Source of the DNA: an uncultured Verrucomicrobiota bacterium
Lineage (GTDB): Bacteria > Verrucomicrobiota > Kiritimatiellia > RFP12 > UBA3636
Assembly: GCA_946612175.1 (NCBI GenBank)
Contig: CAMOEO010000110.1
Location: 1-8,729, forward strand
DNA length: 8,729 nucleotides
Reading direction: 5' to 3'
Part shown: positions 1 through 5,881 of the stretch, one piece after another
Layout: each line of letters opens with the position of its first letter
Numbering within the stretch: position 1 is the stretch's first letter
Program-made: the position numbers and the translations under genes
The notes under the pieces: generated by a model
Told to the model about the DNA's origin: nothing
Databases searched by the model: none
Seen by the model: the letters and a program-made list of their open reading frames with translations, nothing else

Positions 1-115
1 CGGCGGGGCTCGGCGCACGGCGGGCTCGGCGCACGGCGGGCTCGGCTTACGGCGGGGCTCGGCGCACGGCGGGCTCGGCGCACGGCGGGGCTCGGCGCAC
101 GGCGGGGCTCGGCGA
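1..115. repeat. GC-rich 16/17-bp tandem repeat array
   Basis: Seven consecutive units of the form CGGCGGG(G)CTCGGCGCA run from the window edge to 115. Units are 17, 16, 16, 17, 16, 17 and 16 bp, differing mainly in whether the G run has three or four bases. The third unit ends CTTA instead of CGCA, and the last runs into diverged sequence (GATGGGCTTCGGCGCGG). The array touches the window start and probably extends further left. Because 16 and 17 are not multiples of three and the lengths alternate, it does not look like a protein repeat. The nine bases CTCGGCTTA at 41-49 recur at 373-381 in the hairpin that ends the transposase fragment, so the array and that hairpin could belong to the same mobile element. 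I see no gene in it. Confidence 0.85.
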
Positions 116-166
116 TGGGCTTCGGCGCGGGGGCGAAGAAAAGGGGTGGATTCGGAAGCGGGTATT

Positions 167-175
167 TGATACAAT
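167..175 (+). promoter_or_regulatory. Extended -10 promoter upstream of the transposase fragment and GH5
   Basis: TGATACAAT reads as an extended -10 (TG, one base, then TACAAT, five of six matches to TATAAT). No convincing -35 lies 16-18 bp upstream; the best-placed hexamer, TGGATT at 147-152, is poor, as is usual for extended -10 promoters. A start about seven bases downstream of the box falls on or next to the ATG at 183, so the first transcript may be leaderless. No other good promoter is visible before the GH5 gene at 417, so this may drive it by read-through of the transposase fragment. Confidence 0.45.
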
Positions 176-182
176 CCTCCGC

Positions 183-392
183 ATGAAAACCACACCCGAA
201 ACGCATGACCGTACGCCGAGGAGCCGATTTGTCGGCAGCGGGAGCAGCATGGCCGGATACCGGCGCTGGAACCACCATGACTATGAGGGCTGGGGCTACT
301 ACCTGATCACCTTCTCCACCGAGCCCAGGCGGCCGATCTTTTCGCGCATCGAGAACTACCAAGCCGAGCACCCTCGGCTTAATCAACTTTGA
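183..392 (+). pseudogene. Truncated REP-associated tyrosine transposase (Y1_Tnp/IS200-like), N-terminal part only
   Basis: The 69-codon frame contains YRRWNHHDYEGWGYYLITF followed by RRPIFSRIE. This matches in style the opening of REP-associated tyrosine transposases (RAYTs), where a YRR-W...Y(F/L)IT(F/L) strand precedes RRP(I/L)F.R. The likely original start is the internal ATG at 249; the 22 codons before it look non-homologous. The catalytic HUH motif and tyrosine, which lie further downstream in the family, are absent: the frame stops at 390-392, shortly after a perfect hairpin. Full-length RAYTs are usually 150-250 residues, so most of the enzyme is missing. It keeps its own upstream promoter-like sequence and ends 24 bases before the GH5 start. 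A small expressed leader peptide cannot be excluded, but transposase debris is the simpler reading. Confidence 0.6.
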
Positions 393-394
393 TT
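361..394. repeat. Two adjacent palindromes (REP-like hairpins) before GH5
   Basis: AAGCCGAG (361-368) and CTCGGCTT (373-380) form a perfect 8-bp stem around the loop CACC. Immediately after it, AATCAA (381-386) and TTGATT (389-394) form a second perfect 6-bp inverted repeat with a two-base gap. The first hairpin lies exactly where the transposase similarity ends, which is the arrangement expected of a REP-type palindrome beside its RAYT. It has no U-run and is not a typical rho-independent terminator. The second palindrome, AT-rich and 22 bases upstream of the GH5 ATG, could alternatively be an operator or part of the GH5 leader. Confidence 0.6.
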
Positions 395-416
395 CAGAAC
401 GAAAAGGAACCACAAG

Positions 417-1535
417 ATGACACGAATTCCCGAAAACAAGTTCGGCGTGCACGTCCGGGGCGTGAACCTCGGAGGATGGCTCGTCCTCGAGCGCTGGATG
501 AAGGAAAGCCTGTTCGCGGGCGTGAACGGCAAGGACGAAACCGCCTTCTGCGTGCAGCTCGGACGCGAGGAGGCGACACGGCGCCTGCGCGAACACTGGG
601 ACACGTGGATCACGGAAGCGGACTTCGCATGGATCGCGGACCACGGGCTCAACGCGGTGCGGATTCCCGTGGGCCACTGGATCTTCGGCTCGGCGTCCGG
701 CTATCCGTACCACGAGCGCTACGGCGCGGATCCGCACCCCTACGTGGACGGCGGCATCGAACGCCTCGACTGGGCGTTCGACTGGGCGGAACGGCACGGG
801 CTGATGGTCCTCGTCGATCTGCACTGCGCGCCGGGATGCCAAAACGCTTTCGACAACGGCGGGATCGAAGGCGTCTGCGACTGGCACAAGAGGCCCGAAT
901 ACGTCGACTTCGCGGTCCTCACGCTCGAACGCCTGGCGGAGCGCTACGGAGGGCGCAAGGCGCTCTGGGGGATCGAGACGCTGAACGAACCGCGCTGGGA
1001 CCGACGACCGGAGGATCCGCTTTTCGTGCCGGACGAGGCGATCCGGGATTTCAACCGGCGCGCCTACAAGGCCATCCGTCGGCACTGCCCGCCGGAAAGC
1101 GGCGCCGTGGTGCTCCACGACGGCTTCCGGGGTCCGCGCATCGGGGAACTCTTCGGCGCGTTCGGCGGCCACGCGTTCCGCAACGTCGTCCTCGACGCGC
1201 ACCGATACCAGTGCTTCGACGACTGGCACCGGTCGCTCGACGCGGCGGGGAACGTCTGCGACGCCGAGGAGAACCTTGCCGCGGAGCTGCGCGAGCTGGA
1301 CGGAAACGTCCTCCCGACGGTCGTCGGGGAGTGGAGCCTCGGGACCGGCGGGCCCCGGACCGACGAAGAGCGCCAGGCCTTCTTCGACGCACAGATCAAG
1401 GCGTTCGAGAACGGCCGGGGCTTCTTCTTCTGGAGCTACAGGATCGAATCCGGCAATCCCGCCTGGTCGCTTCGCGACGCGGTGGAAAAGGGGATGCGCC
1501 CGTCCGAATTCGCGATCCAGCCTCGCCGAGGCTAG
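417..1535 (+). CDS. Glycoside hydrolase family 5, exo-beta-1,3-glucanase-like (GH5_9-type)
   Basis: A 372-residue (beta/alpha)8 hydrolase expected to cleave beta-glucosidic bonds with retention. The N-terminal RGVNLGGWLVLERW (14-27), NAVRIPVGHW (79-88), DLHCAPGCQNAFDN (134-147) and ETLNEP (187-192) are hallmarks of the GH5 subfamily that holds fungal exo-1,3-glucanases, so beta-1,3-glucan is the best substrate guess. E191 (in NEP) is the acid/base; E305 (in VVGEWS) is the nucleophile; H262 and Y264 (DAHRY) sit in the usual substrate-binding strand. The C-terminal FFFWSYRIES and NPAWS are also typical. There is no signal peptide, so it is probably intracellular and acts on imported oligosaccharides. 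The ATG at 417 is set by an AAGGA Shine-Dalgarno at 404-408 with 8-base spacing. It lies just downstream of transposase debris, and its TAG shares bases with the stop of an opposite-strand esterase remnant. The subfamily call is from motif memory; GH5 itself is firm. Confidence 0.9.
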   Translation: MTRIPENKFGVHVRGVNLGGWLVLERWMKESLFAGVNGKDETAFCVQLGREEATRRLREHWDTWITEADFAWIADHGLNAVRIPVGHWIFGSASGYPYHERYGADPHPYVDGGIERLDWAFDWAERHGLMVLVDLHCAPGCQNAFDNGGIEGVCDWHKRPEYVDFAVLTLERLAERYGGRKALWGIETLNEPRWDRRPEDPLFVPDEAIRDFNRRAYKAIRRHCPPESGAVVLHDGFRGPRIGELFGAFGGHAFRNVVLDAHRYQCFDDWHRSLDAAGNVCDAEENLAAELRELDGNVLPTVVGEWSLGTGGPRTDEERQAFFDAQIKAFENGRGFFFWSYRIESGNPAWSLRDAVEKGMRPSEFAIQPRRG

Positions 1536-1786
1536 TCGGCGGAGGAAAGGGCGAGCTGGAAGGGGCCGCAGGGAAGGCCCTCGCCGTTGACGAGGTTGCA
1601 GTCCGGGTAGTCGTCCCAGGCGTAGCGGACGCGGCGCGGCTTCGCGCCGGCCGGAACGGCCACGGCGACAGAATCGCCGCGGATCGTCGCCGCGGCCGGG
1701 ACCGTGACGCCGTAGTCCCCCACGAGCTGGAAGCCGCGCACCGGGCCGCCGTCTGGATTGGCGGCCAGTTTGAGACAGACGTGCTC
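1532..1786 (-). pseudogene. C-terminal remnant of a second sialate O-acetylesterase
   Basis: On the minus strand this frame ends in VRYAWDDYPDC...GLP.GPF.LA, which aligns with the C-terminus of the intact esterase at 2451-4460, including eleven identical residues (VRYAWDDYPDC) and an upstream GFQ(L/I) strand. Similarity covers roughly the last 80 residues. Further upstream the frame stays open to a TAG at 1892-1894, but I recognise nothing in those ~37 residues. The catalytic GQSNM and DIH motifs and any start are missing. The two copies are paralogous rather than near-identical (NLVNGEGLPCGPF versus DLATEAGLPVGPF), so this is an old duplicate or a relic of a tandem esterase pair. Its stop (TAG at 1534-1532) lies in the same CTAG tetranucleotide as the GH5 stop. 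Confidence 0.75.
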
Positions 1787-1932
1787 GCGGGCGGCTTCCG
1801 CCGCGCCGCCGAGCTCGGCGGGGGGGCATCCGTTTTCGGGAAAGCATGGAAGGGGAGATCGAGCGGGCTCGGCTCGACGGTCTGGTTTCGACTACTGAGC
1901 CTCGGAGGTCGCCAAATTGACGCGAATAATCT
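1787..1932. other. Composition junction between esterase remnant and AT-rich gene
   Basis: No recognisable gene. The left part is GC-rich sequence continuing the open but unrecognised frame of the esterase remnant; from about 1905 the sequence turns AT-rich (GCCAAATTGACGCGAATAAT) and stays so to about 2430. This is one edge of the atypical segment. TTGACG at 1917-1922 looks like a -35 box, but no -10 hexamer lies at 16-18 bp, so I do not call a promoter. No terminator hairpin is evident. Confidence 0.4.
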
Positions 1933-2397
1933 TCATGATAACTGTTGTAAAAGGTCTTGAAAATCAGAAAGCCTCATTCTGTTCACATTGTTGGCAAGGC
2001 CCGAGAGTTCGTGTGAACGGGTGAAAGACTGAATCGCAGTAACAAACGCCAGTAGACCGATCGAGAACCCGACCAACCAGAGAGGATTAGCACAGACAAT
2101 TCCTTTCAACCACGCGATCCACGAGCCATTTTGTTGACGACTTAAGAAAACAAACGGTTTGAGATAACAATAAATTACGCATCCCATGGTAATTACGATG
2201 AAAAGAAGTCCGAATAGCAACTTCGTACGTGCAGTTGAACGAATTGATAATTCAAATTCGGACTTGCACTTAGCAAGCTGTTCAGCGAATTGTGCAACAC
2301 CTCCATCATCCGATGATTGACAATTATCTTGGCTAACTAACCAATCAAACAACTTTGGGGCTAAGGCGATCCCAAGTTCTGCCACATAGTCTATCAT
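1933..2397 (-). CDS. Hypothetical two-transmembrane-segment protein, AT-rich, atypical composition
   Basis: I do not recognise this 154-residue protein. It begins MIDYVAELG, has a soluble, partly charged N-terminal segment (about 1-55, with a likely helix around AQFAEQLAKCKSEFEL), a first membrane span at about 59-79, a polar loop containing FLSRQQNGSW, a second span at about 100-121, and a soluble amphipathic C-terminal tail (about 125-154, ending QDLLQQLS). The ATG at 2397 is chosen because composition and frame change there: upstream in-frame codons are an arginine-rich shadow of the esterase tail. The SD is weak (AGAGA about 10 bases upstream). Base use is far from the neighbours (21 of 60 G+C at 2161-2220), pointing to recent acquisition. 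It starts 53 bases after the esterase stop on the same strand, so it could be read from the esterase promoter. Small 2TM proteins include defence effectors such as SLATT-like proteins, immunity proteins and transport accessories; none can be assigned. Confidence 0.7.
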   Translation of the reverse strand: MIDYVAELGIALAPKLFDWLVSQDNCQSSDDGGVAQFAEQLAKCKSEFELSIRSTARTKLLFGLLFIVITMGCVIYCYLKPFVFLSRQQNGSWIAWLKGIVCANPLWLVGFSIGLLAFVTAIQSFTRSHELSGLANNVNRMRLSDFQDLLQQLS

Positions 2398-2450
2398 CGA
2401 AGTGTCTCTTATTTGTTGTTGTTGCGAAAAAGAGGATGTGGAGGCTGCGG

Positions 2451-4460
2451 CTAGCGCACAGGGCCGACGGCGAGCTCGAACGGGCCGACGGGGAGACCGG
2501 CTTCGGTCGCAAGATCGCAGTCGGGATAATCGTCCCAGGCGTATCGGACGCAGACAGGCCTCATGGAGGGGGCGGCGTCGGCGCCGACTGTCACGGTGTC
2601 GCCATCGGCCGTCGCCTCGGCCCATTCAAAGGACTTGCCGTCCTTCGCGATCTGGAAGCCCTTGATGGCGCCGGGCTTCAGCGCAACGGGATTTCCGCTC
2701 ACAGGATCTGCGAAGCGGATACGCACCTGCGCGGACTTGTCGGACGCGAGCGCAACATCATCTGCCGGAACGGGGCTGAGGGCTTGGTCCTCGCGGCCGT
2801 AAGCCTGCGCGAGGGCGAGGGCGGCGAGGCGCTCGCCGACGGACTTCTTGTCCTTGGGGTGGATGTCGGTGTGGTGGCCGATGTCGATCGCGACGGCGGT
2901 GCCGCACTTCGGGAGGGTCTCGCCGAGCTTCATCTGCGACCAGCGCATGTCGGCCCACCACGAGTCGTAGGGCTCGTCATGGGTCTCCAGATAGGCGGCC
3001 AGCTGCACGATGAAGATCGGAAGTCCGTCGGGGTGCGTGAAGTGCGCGCGCCAGTCCTCCGCCATGGCGCGGAACTTCTTCTCGTAGAGTGGGCCGCGGC
3101 CGCCCACGTCGGAGCAGCCCTGATACCAGATCGCGCCCTTGAGGGCCATCGGGAAGAGCGGGTGCAGCATCGCGTTGTAGCAGGCGGTGGGCGTCCAGCT
3201 GTTCACCTCGCCGTTGGCGGGGGGCGGGTCGTAGCGGAACCCTTCGCTGCGCCACGCGCCCGCCAGCGCGACGGAGGAGCCGTCGGCGGCGGCGAGCGCC
3301 ACGTCCCCGGGCTTGCCGGTGAAGCCGCCGGCCTTGCCGATGTCGACGATCTTGACGGCGACGACGTTGCGCCCCTCGCGCAAGACGCCGGCGGGCACCT
3401 TGTAGACGCTCGGCACGTTCCAGACGGCGTTGGAGCCGACGAAGACGCCGTTCACCCACGCGACGTCGACGTCGTCGATCGTCCCGAGCGAGAGCGTCGC
3501 CCCGCCGGCGGCCTGCGCGGCCGTGAGGTCGAACGAGCGCCGGTACCAGGCGCAGCCGTCGAAGTTCTTGTCGAACTGGTCCTCGAAGCGGACGGGGACC
3601 TCGGCCTCGGCCCACGACGCATCGTCGAAGCCGGCGCCCTCGGCGGCGATGTCGCCCTTCGTTGCGCACTCCGCCTTCCAGAGGGCGAGGCGGCGCTCGT
3701 ATTCCGCCTTGCCGCCGGCCGCGTCGTAGGCGGCGAGGTCGGCGAGCGCCTTGTCGACCTCCGCGCTCTGCTCGGGGCCGACGGAGCGGTAGGCCTCCGC
3801 GGACAGCCAGGTCTTGATCGGAGAGCCGGACCACGACGCCTCGACGAGGCCGATCGGGACGTCCGGCATGGCCTTGCGCAGCGCCTGGCCGAAGAACCAG
3901 CCGCAGGCCGAGAACGTCTTGGCGTGCGCGAAGCCGGAGCCCGTCCACGCGGCGGGCTTGGAGAGGTCGTCGAGCGGAGTGATGGAAGCGGCGTTGCGGT
4001 CGTCGAAGAGGCGCATCCACGGGTCGTCGGCCGTCTCCATGTCCTCCTTGCCCCGCGTAAGGCCCCAGCCGTAGCTCATGTCCATGTTGGACTGTCCGGA
4101 GCAGAGCCACACGTCGCCGAAGAGGACGTCCTCCGCGATGAGAGGCGCGTCGGAGCCGGCGGCGGACAGGTAGCCGGCCGAGAGCCGGAACGGACCGCCG
4201 GCGGGATGCGGGGGAAGGACGGCGCGCCAGCGGCCGTCGGCGCCCGCGACCGCGATGGTCTCGATGGCGTTCCCCTCGTCGGCGTCGTCGCGTACGAGCC
4301 GGACCTTCACGTTCGCACCCGGTTCGGCGGTGCCCCAGACGGGGAGCTTGACGTCGCGCTGCAGCACGGCGTGGCTGCCGAACATCGGCGCAAGGGTGAG
4401 CGGCGCGGCGGCCAGGGCCGCGGCGGGGAGGAGGGCGAGCGGGAGGAGGCTTCGTTTCAT
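2451..4460 (-). CDS. Sialate O-acetylesterase-like secreted carbohydrate esterase (SASA/SGNH family)
   Basis: A 669-residue exported esterase that removes O-acetyl groups from sugars; in non-host-associated bacteria such proteins usually act on acetylated plant or microbial polysaccharides rather than sialic acid. The start at 4460 gives a clear signal peptide (MKRS, then a hydrophobic Leu/Ala run to about residue 19). An N-terminal beta-sandwich region (about 20-110) precedes CSGQSNM at 120-126, with nucleophile S124. A galactose-binding-like jelly-roll insert spans about 280-400 (ISFDL-type strand, DDVDVAWVNGVFVG). The SGNH core resumes near WYQG (445-448), with the catalytic D532/H534 in DIHP. 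The C-terminal beta domain ends with VRYAWDDYPDC. Odd: the family's usual Glu in WYQGE(S/A)N is Cys here (C449). No SD precedes the ATG, though a good promoter lies about 40 bases upstream. It is divergent from larA, and a decayed paralogue lies downstream. Confidence 0.88.
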   Translation of the reverse strand: MKRSLLPLALLPAAALAAAPLTLAPMFGSHAVLQRDVKLPVWGTAEPGANVKVRLVRDDADEGNAIETIAVAGADGRWRAVLPPHPAGGPFRLSAGYLSAAGSDAPLIAEDVLFGDVWLCSGQSNMDMSYGWGLTRGKEDMETADDPWMRLFDDRNAASITPLDDLSKPAAWTGSGFAHAKTFSACGWFFGQALRKAMPDVPIGLVEASWSGSPIKTWLSAEAYRSVGPEQSAEVDKALADLAAYDAAGGKAEYERRLALWKAECATKGDIAAEGAGFDDASWAEAEVPVRFEDQFDKNFDGCAWYRRSFDLTAAQAAGGATLSLGTIDDVDVAWVNGVFVGSNAVWNVPSVYKVPAGVLREGRNVVAVKIVDIGKAGGFTGKPGDVALAAADGSSVALAGAWRSEGFRYDPPPANGEVNSWTPTACYNAMLHPLFPMALKGAIWYQGCSDVGGRGPLYEKKFRAMAEDWRAHFTHPDGLPIFIVQLAAYLETHDEPYDSWWADMRWSQMKLGETLPKCGTAVAIDIGHHTDIHPKDKKSVGERLAALALAQAYGREDQALSPVPADDVALASDKSAQVRIRFADPVSGNPVALKPGAIKGFQIAKDGKSFEWAEATADGDTVTVGADAAPSMRPVCVRYAWDDYPDCDLATEAGLPVGPFELAVGPVR

Positions 4461-4497
4461 TTCCGGAGGTGGGGCAAGCGATTGCGGATGGTGCGAA

Positions 4498-4526
4498 ATT
4501 CTACCATTTTCGCGCGCCGGTCGCAA
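4498..4526 (-). promoter_or_regulatory. Sigma70-like promoter for the esterase
   Basis: Read on the minus strand, TTGCGA (4526-4521) and TAGAAT (4503-4498) are separated by exactly 17 bases, with four and five matches to the consensus hexamers. The predicted start near 4491 leaves a leader of about 30 bases before the ATG at 4460. That leader (ending CCACCTCCGGAA) is pyrimidine-rich and has no anti-16S Shine-Dalgarno, so translation may initiate without one. Confidence 0.65.
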
Positions 4527-4541
4527 GACCGCAGCGTCTTG
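4524..4541. promoter_or_regulatory. Inverted repeat between divergent -35 boxes (candidate operator)
   Basis: CAAGAC (4524-4529), six bases, then GTCTTG (4536-4541) form a perfect 6-6-6 inverted repeat centred at 4532.5. The two -35 boxes (4521-4526 and 4539-4544) are placed symmetrically about the same centre, so a dimeric regulator bound here would contact both promoters. Part of the symmetry is the shared TTG of the -35 boxes, but the extra GTC on each side is not required by the promoter. An overlapping 5-bp hairpin with a GCAA loop (CGGTC-GCAA-GACCG, 4518-4531) is also present. Confidence 0.45.
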
Positions 4542-4567
4542 ACACGTCCACAGGGCTCTGCGATAAT
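4539..4567 (+). promoter_or_regulatory. Strong sigma70-like promoter for larA
   Basis: A perfect TTGACA (4539-4544), a 17-base spacer and GATAAT (4562-4567, five of six) make this the best promoter in the window. The predicted start near 4574 leaves only about 12 leader bases before the ATG at 4586, so the GGAG Shine-Dalgarno at 4575-4578 would sit at the very 5' end of the mRNA. Confidence 0.8.
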
Positions 4568-4585
4568 CGGCGGCGGAGACTGACC

Positions 4586-5857
4586 ATGCGCATTTCCATT
4601 CCCTACGGCCGCACCCGGCTCGAGGCCGACGTTCCCGACGAGCGGATGCTCGGCGTCTACGAGGCGCCTCTGCCGCCCCCCGCCTCCGATCCCGCTGCGG
4701 AGGTGGCGCGGGCGCTGGACGATCCGATCGGCTCGCCTCGGCTTGAGGACCTCGCGGCCGGAAAGCGGACGGCGACGGTGATCCTGAGCGACCACACGCG
4801 CCCGGTCCCCTCGCGGTGGCTCGTGCCGCCGATGCTCGAGCGGCTTCGGCGCGGAAACCCCGGGATCGACGTCACGCTGCTCGTCGCGACGGGGTGCCAC
4901 CGCGTGCCGCGGCGCGACGAGCTCGTCGAGAAGCTCGGCGAGGAAATCGTCGACCGGGAGCGCATCGTTCTGCACGACGCGCGGAACGACGCGGAGCTGG
5001 TCGACGCGGGGATCCTGCCGTCGGGCGGGCGCCTGCGGCTGAACCGCCATGCGATGGAGACGGACCTGCTCGTCGCGGAGGGGTTCGTGGAGCCGCACTT
5101 CTTCGCGGGCTACTCGGGCGGGCGCAAGAGCGTGCTGCCCGGCGTCGCGTCGCGCGAGACGGTGCTGGCGAACCACTGCGCGGAGTTCATCGCGGACCCG
5201 CGGGCTCGCACGGGCATCCTGGAGGGCAACCCGGTGCACCGCGACATGGTGTTCGCGGCGGACCGGGCGCGGCTCGCGTTCGTGCTCAACGTGGTGCTCA
5301 ACCCGGACAAGCGGATCGTCCGCGCGTTCGCGGGGGCGCACCGCGCGGCGCACGAGGCGGGGTGCCGCTTCCTGGCGGACGCCTGCCGCGTGCGCGTGCC
5401 GGAGGCGGACGTCGTCGTGACCTCCAACGGCGGACATCCCCTCGACCAGAACGTGTACCAGGCGGTGAAGGGGATGACCGCGGGCGAGGCGGCGTGCCGC
5501 GAGGGCGGGGCGATCGTGCTGTGCGCGGCGTGCGGCGACGGGCACGGCGGGGAGGGGTTCTTCCGCATGCTCTCCGAGGCCGAGTCGCCCGACGCGCTGC
5601 TGCGGCGCATCGAGGCGGTGCCGCGCGACCGCACGGAGCCCGACCAGTGGCAGGTGCAGATCCTGGCGCGCGTGATGCGCCGGCGCCGCGTGATCGTCGT
5701 GACGCGCGACTGCGACCACGCGATGCTCCGGTCGATGGGGCTCGGGGCGGCGTCGACGCTGGAGGACGGCATCGCGCAGGCGTGCGCCGCGGCGGGGCCG
5801 GGCGCGCGGATCGCCGCGATCCCCGACGGCGTCTCGGTGGTCGTGGAGCGCGCGTAG
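4586..5857 (+). CDS. LarA-family nickel-pincer 2-hydroxyacid racemase/epimerase (DUF2088)
   Basis: A 423-residue cytoplasmic protein, close to the usual LarA length. LarA interconverts D- and L-lactate by hydride transfer to a nickel-pincer nucleotide cofactor; relatives act on malate, phenyllactate, other 2-hydroxy acids or sugar acids. All residues I recall as functional in Lactiplantibacillus plantarum LarA are present at a constant offset of minus 3: D69 and R72 (SDHTRPVP), H105 (TGCHR), H171 (EPHFFAGYSGG), cofactor-linked lysine K181 (GGRKSVLPG), nickel ligand H197 (ANHCAEF), Q292 and K295 (YQAVKGM), and W355 (DQWQ). The ATG at 4586 follows GGAG with 7-base spacing and a strong promoter; longer in-frame starts would run through that promoter. 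The cofactor-making larB, larC and larE genes are not in the window. Divergent from a secreted esterase and near GH3/GH5, it may act on a carbohydrate-derived hydroxy acid. Family call firm, substrate unknown. Confidence 0.9.
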   Translation: MRISIPYGRTRLEADVPDERMLGVYEAPLPPPASDPAAEVARALDDPIGSPRLEDLAAGKRTATVILSDHTRPVPSRWLVPPMLERLRRGNPGIDVTLLVATGCHRVPRRDELVEKLGEEIVDRERIVLHDARNDAELVDAGILPSGGRLRLNRHAMETDLLVAEGFVEPHFFAGYSGGRKSVLPGVASRETVLANHCAEFIADPRARTGILEGNPVHRDMVFAADRARLAFVLNVVLNPDKRIVRAFAGAHRAAHEAGCRFLADACRVRVPEADVVVTSNGGHPLDQNVYQAVKGMTAGEAACREGGAIVLCAACGDGHGGEGFFRMLSEAESPDALLRRIEAVPRDRTEPDQWQVQILARVMRRRRVIVVTRDCDHAMLRSMGLGAASTLEDGIAQACAAAGPGARIAAIPDGVSVVVERA

Positions 5858-5881
5858 CGCGGCGCGCCGCGCCCGCCGCTA
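5855..5881. terminator. Palindrome between convergent larA and PHP genes (possible bidirectional terminator)
   Basis: The intergenic space between the convergent genes is a perfect 16-bp palindrome, GCGCGGCGCGCCGCGC (5857-5872), which can fold as a 6-bp GC stem with a CGCG loop. It is flanked by TAGCG (5855-5859) and CGCTA (5877-5881), which pair and contain the stop codons of both genes. Being symmetrical it would work in either direction, but there is no U-run on either strand, so termination is inferred from position and stem strength only. Confidence 0.4.

Noticed and set aside
1..115. CRISPR array
   Set aside because: Units are 16-17 bp with no spacers between them; it is a simple tandem repeat.
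1917..1941. TTGACG...GATAAC as a promoter reading rightward out of the AT-rich segment
   Set aside because: Spacing is about 14 bases and no plus-strand gene follows.
389..1960. Long plus-strand frame (523 codons) overlapping GH5
   Set aside because: Arg/Ala/Gly-rich frame-shifted copy of the GH5 gene; no domain recognisable and no SD at its start.
1899..2446. Short inverted match AGCCTC/GAGGCT at the two edges of the AT-rich island
   Set aside because: Only six bases, no flanking direct repeat, easily due to chance; not enough to call element ends.
2398..2450. Possible terminator between the esterase and the hypothetical protein (T-run after the stop)
   Set aside because: Only a 4-bp stem (TGCG/CGCA) precedes the T-run, and at some distance; too weak to call.
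4461..4526. Upstream in-frame start for the esterase at 4526
   Set aside because: It would place a polar 22-residue extension before a clear signal peptide and would start within the predicted promoter.
2355..4583. Long open frame (742 codons) on the plus strand opposite the esterase
   Set aside because: Composition-driven antisense shadow in GC-rich DNA; low-complexity Gly/Val/Arg/Ala sequence with no family motifs, whereas the minus strand encodes a complete esterase.
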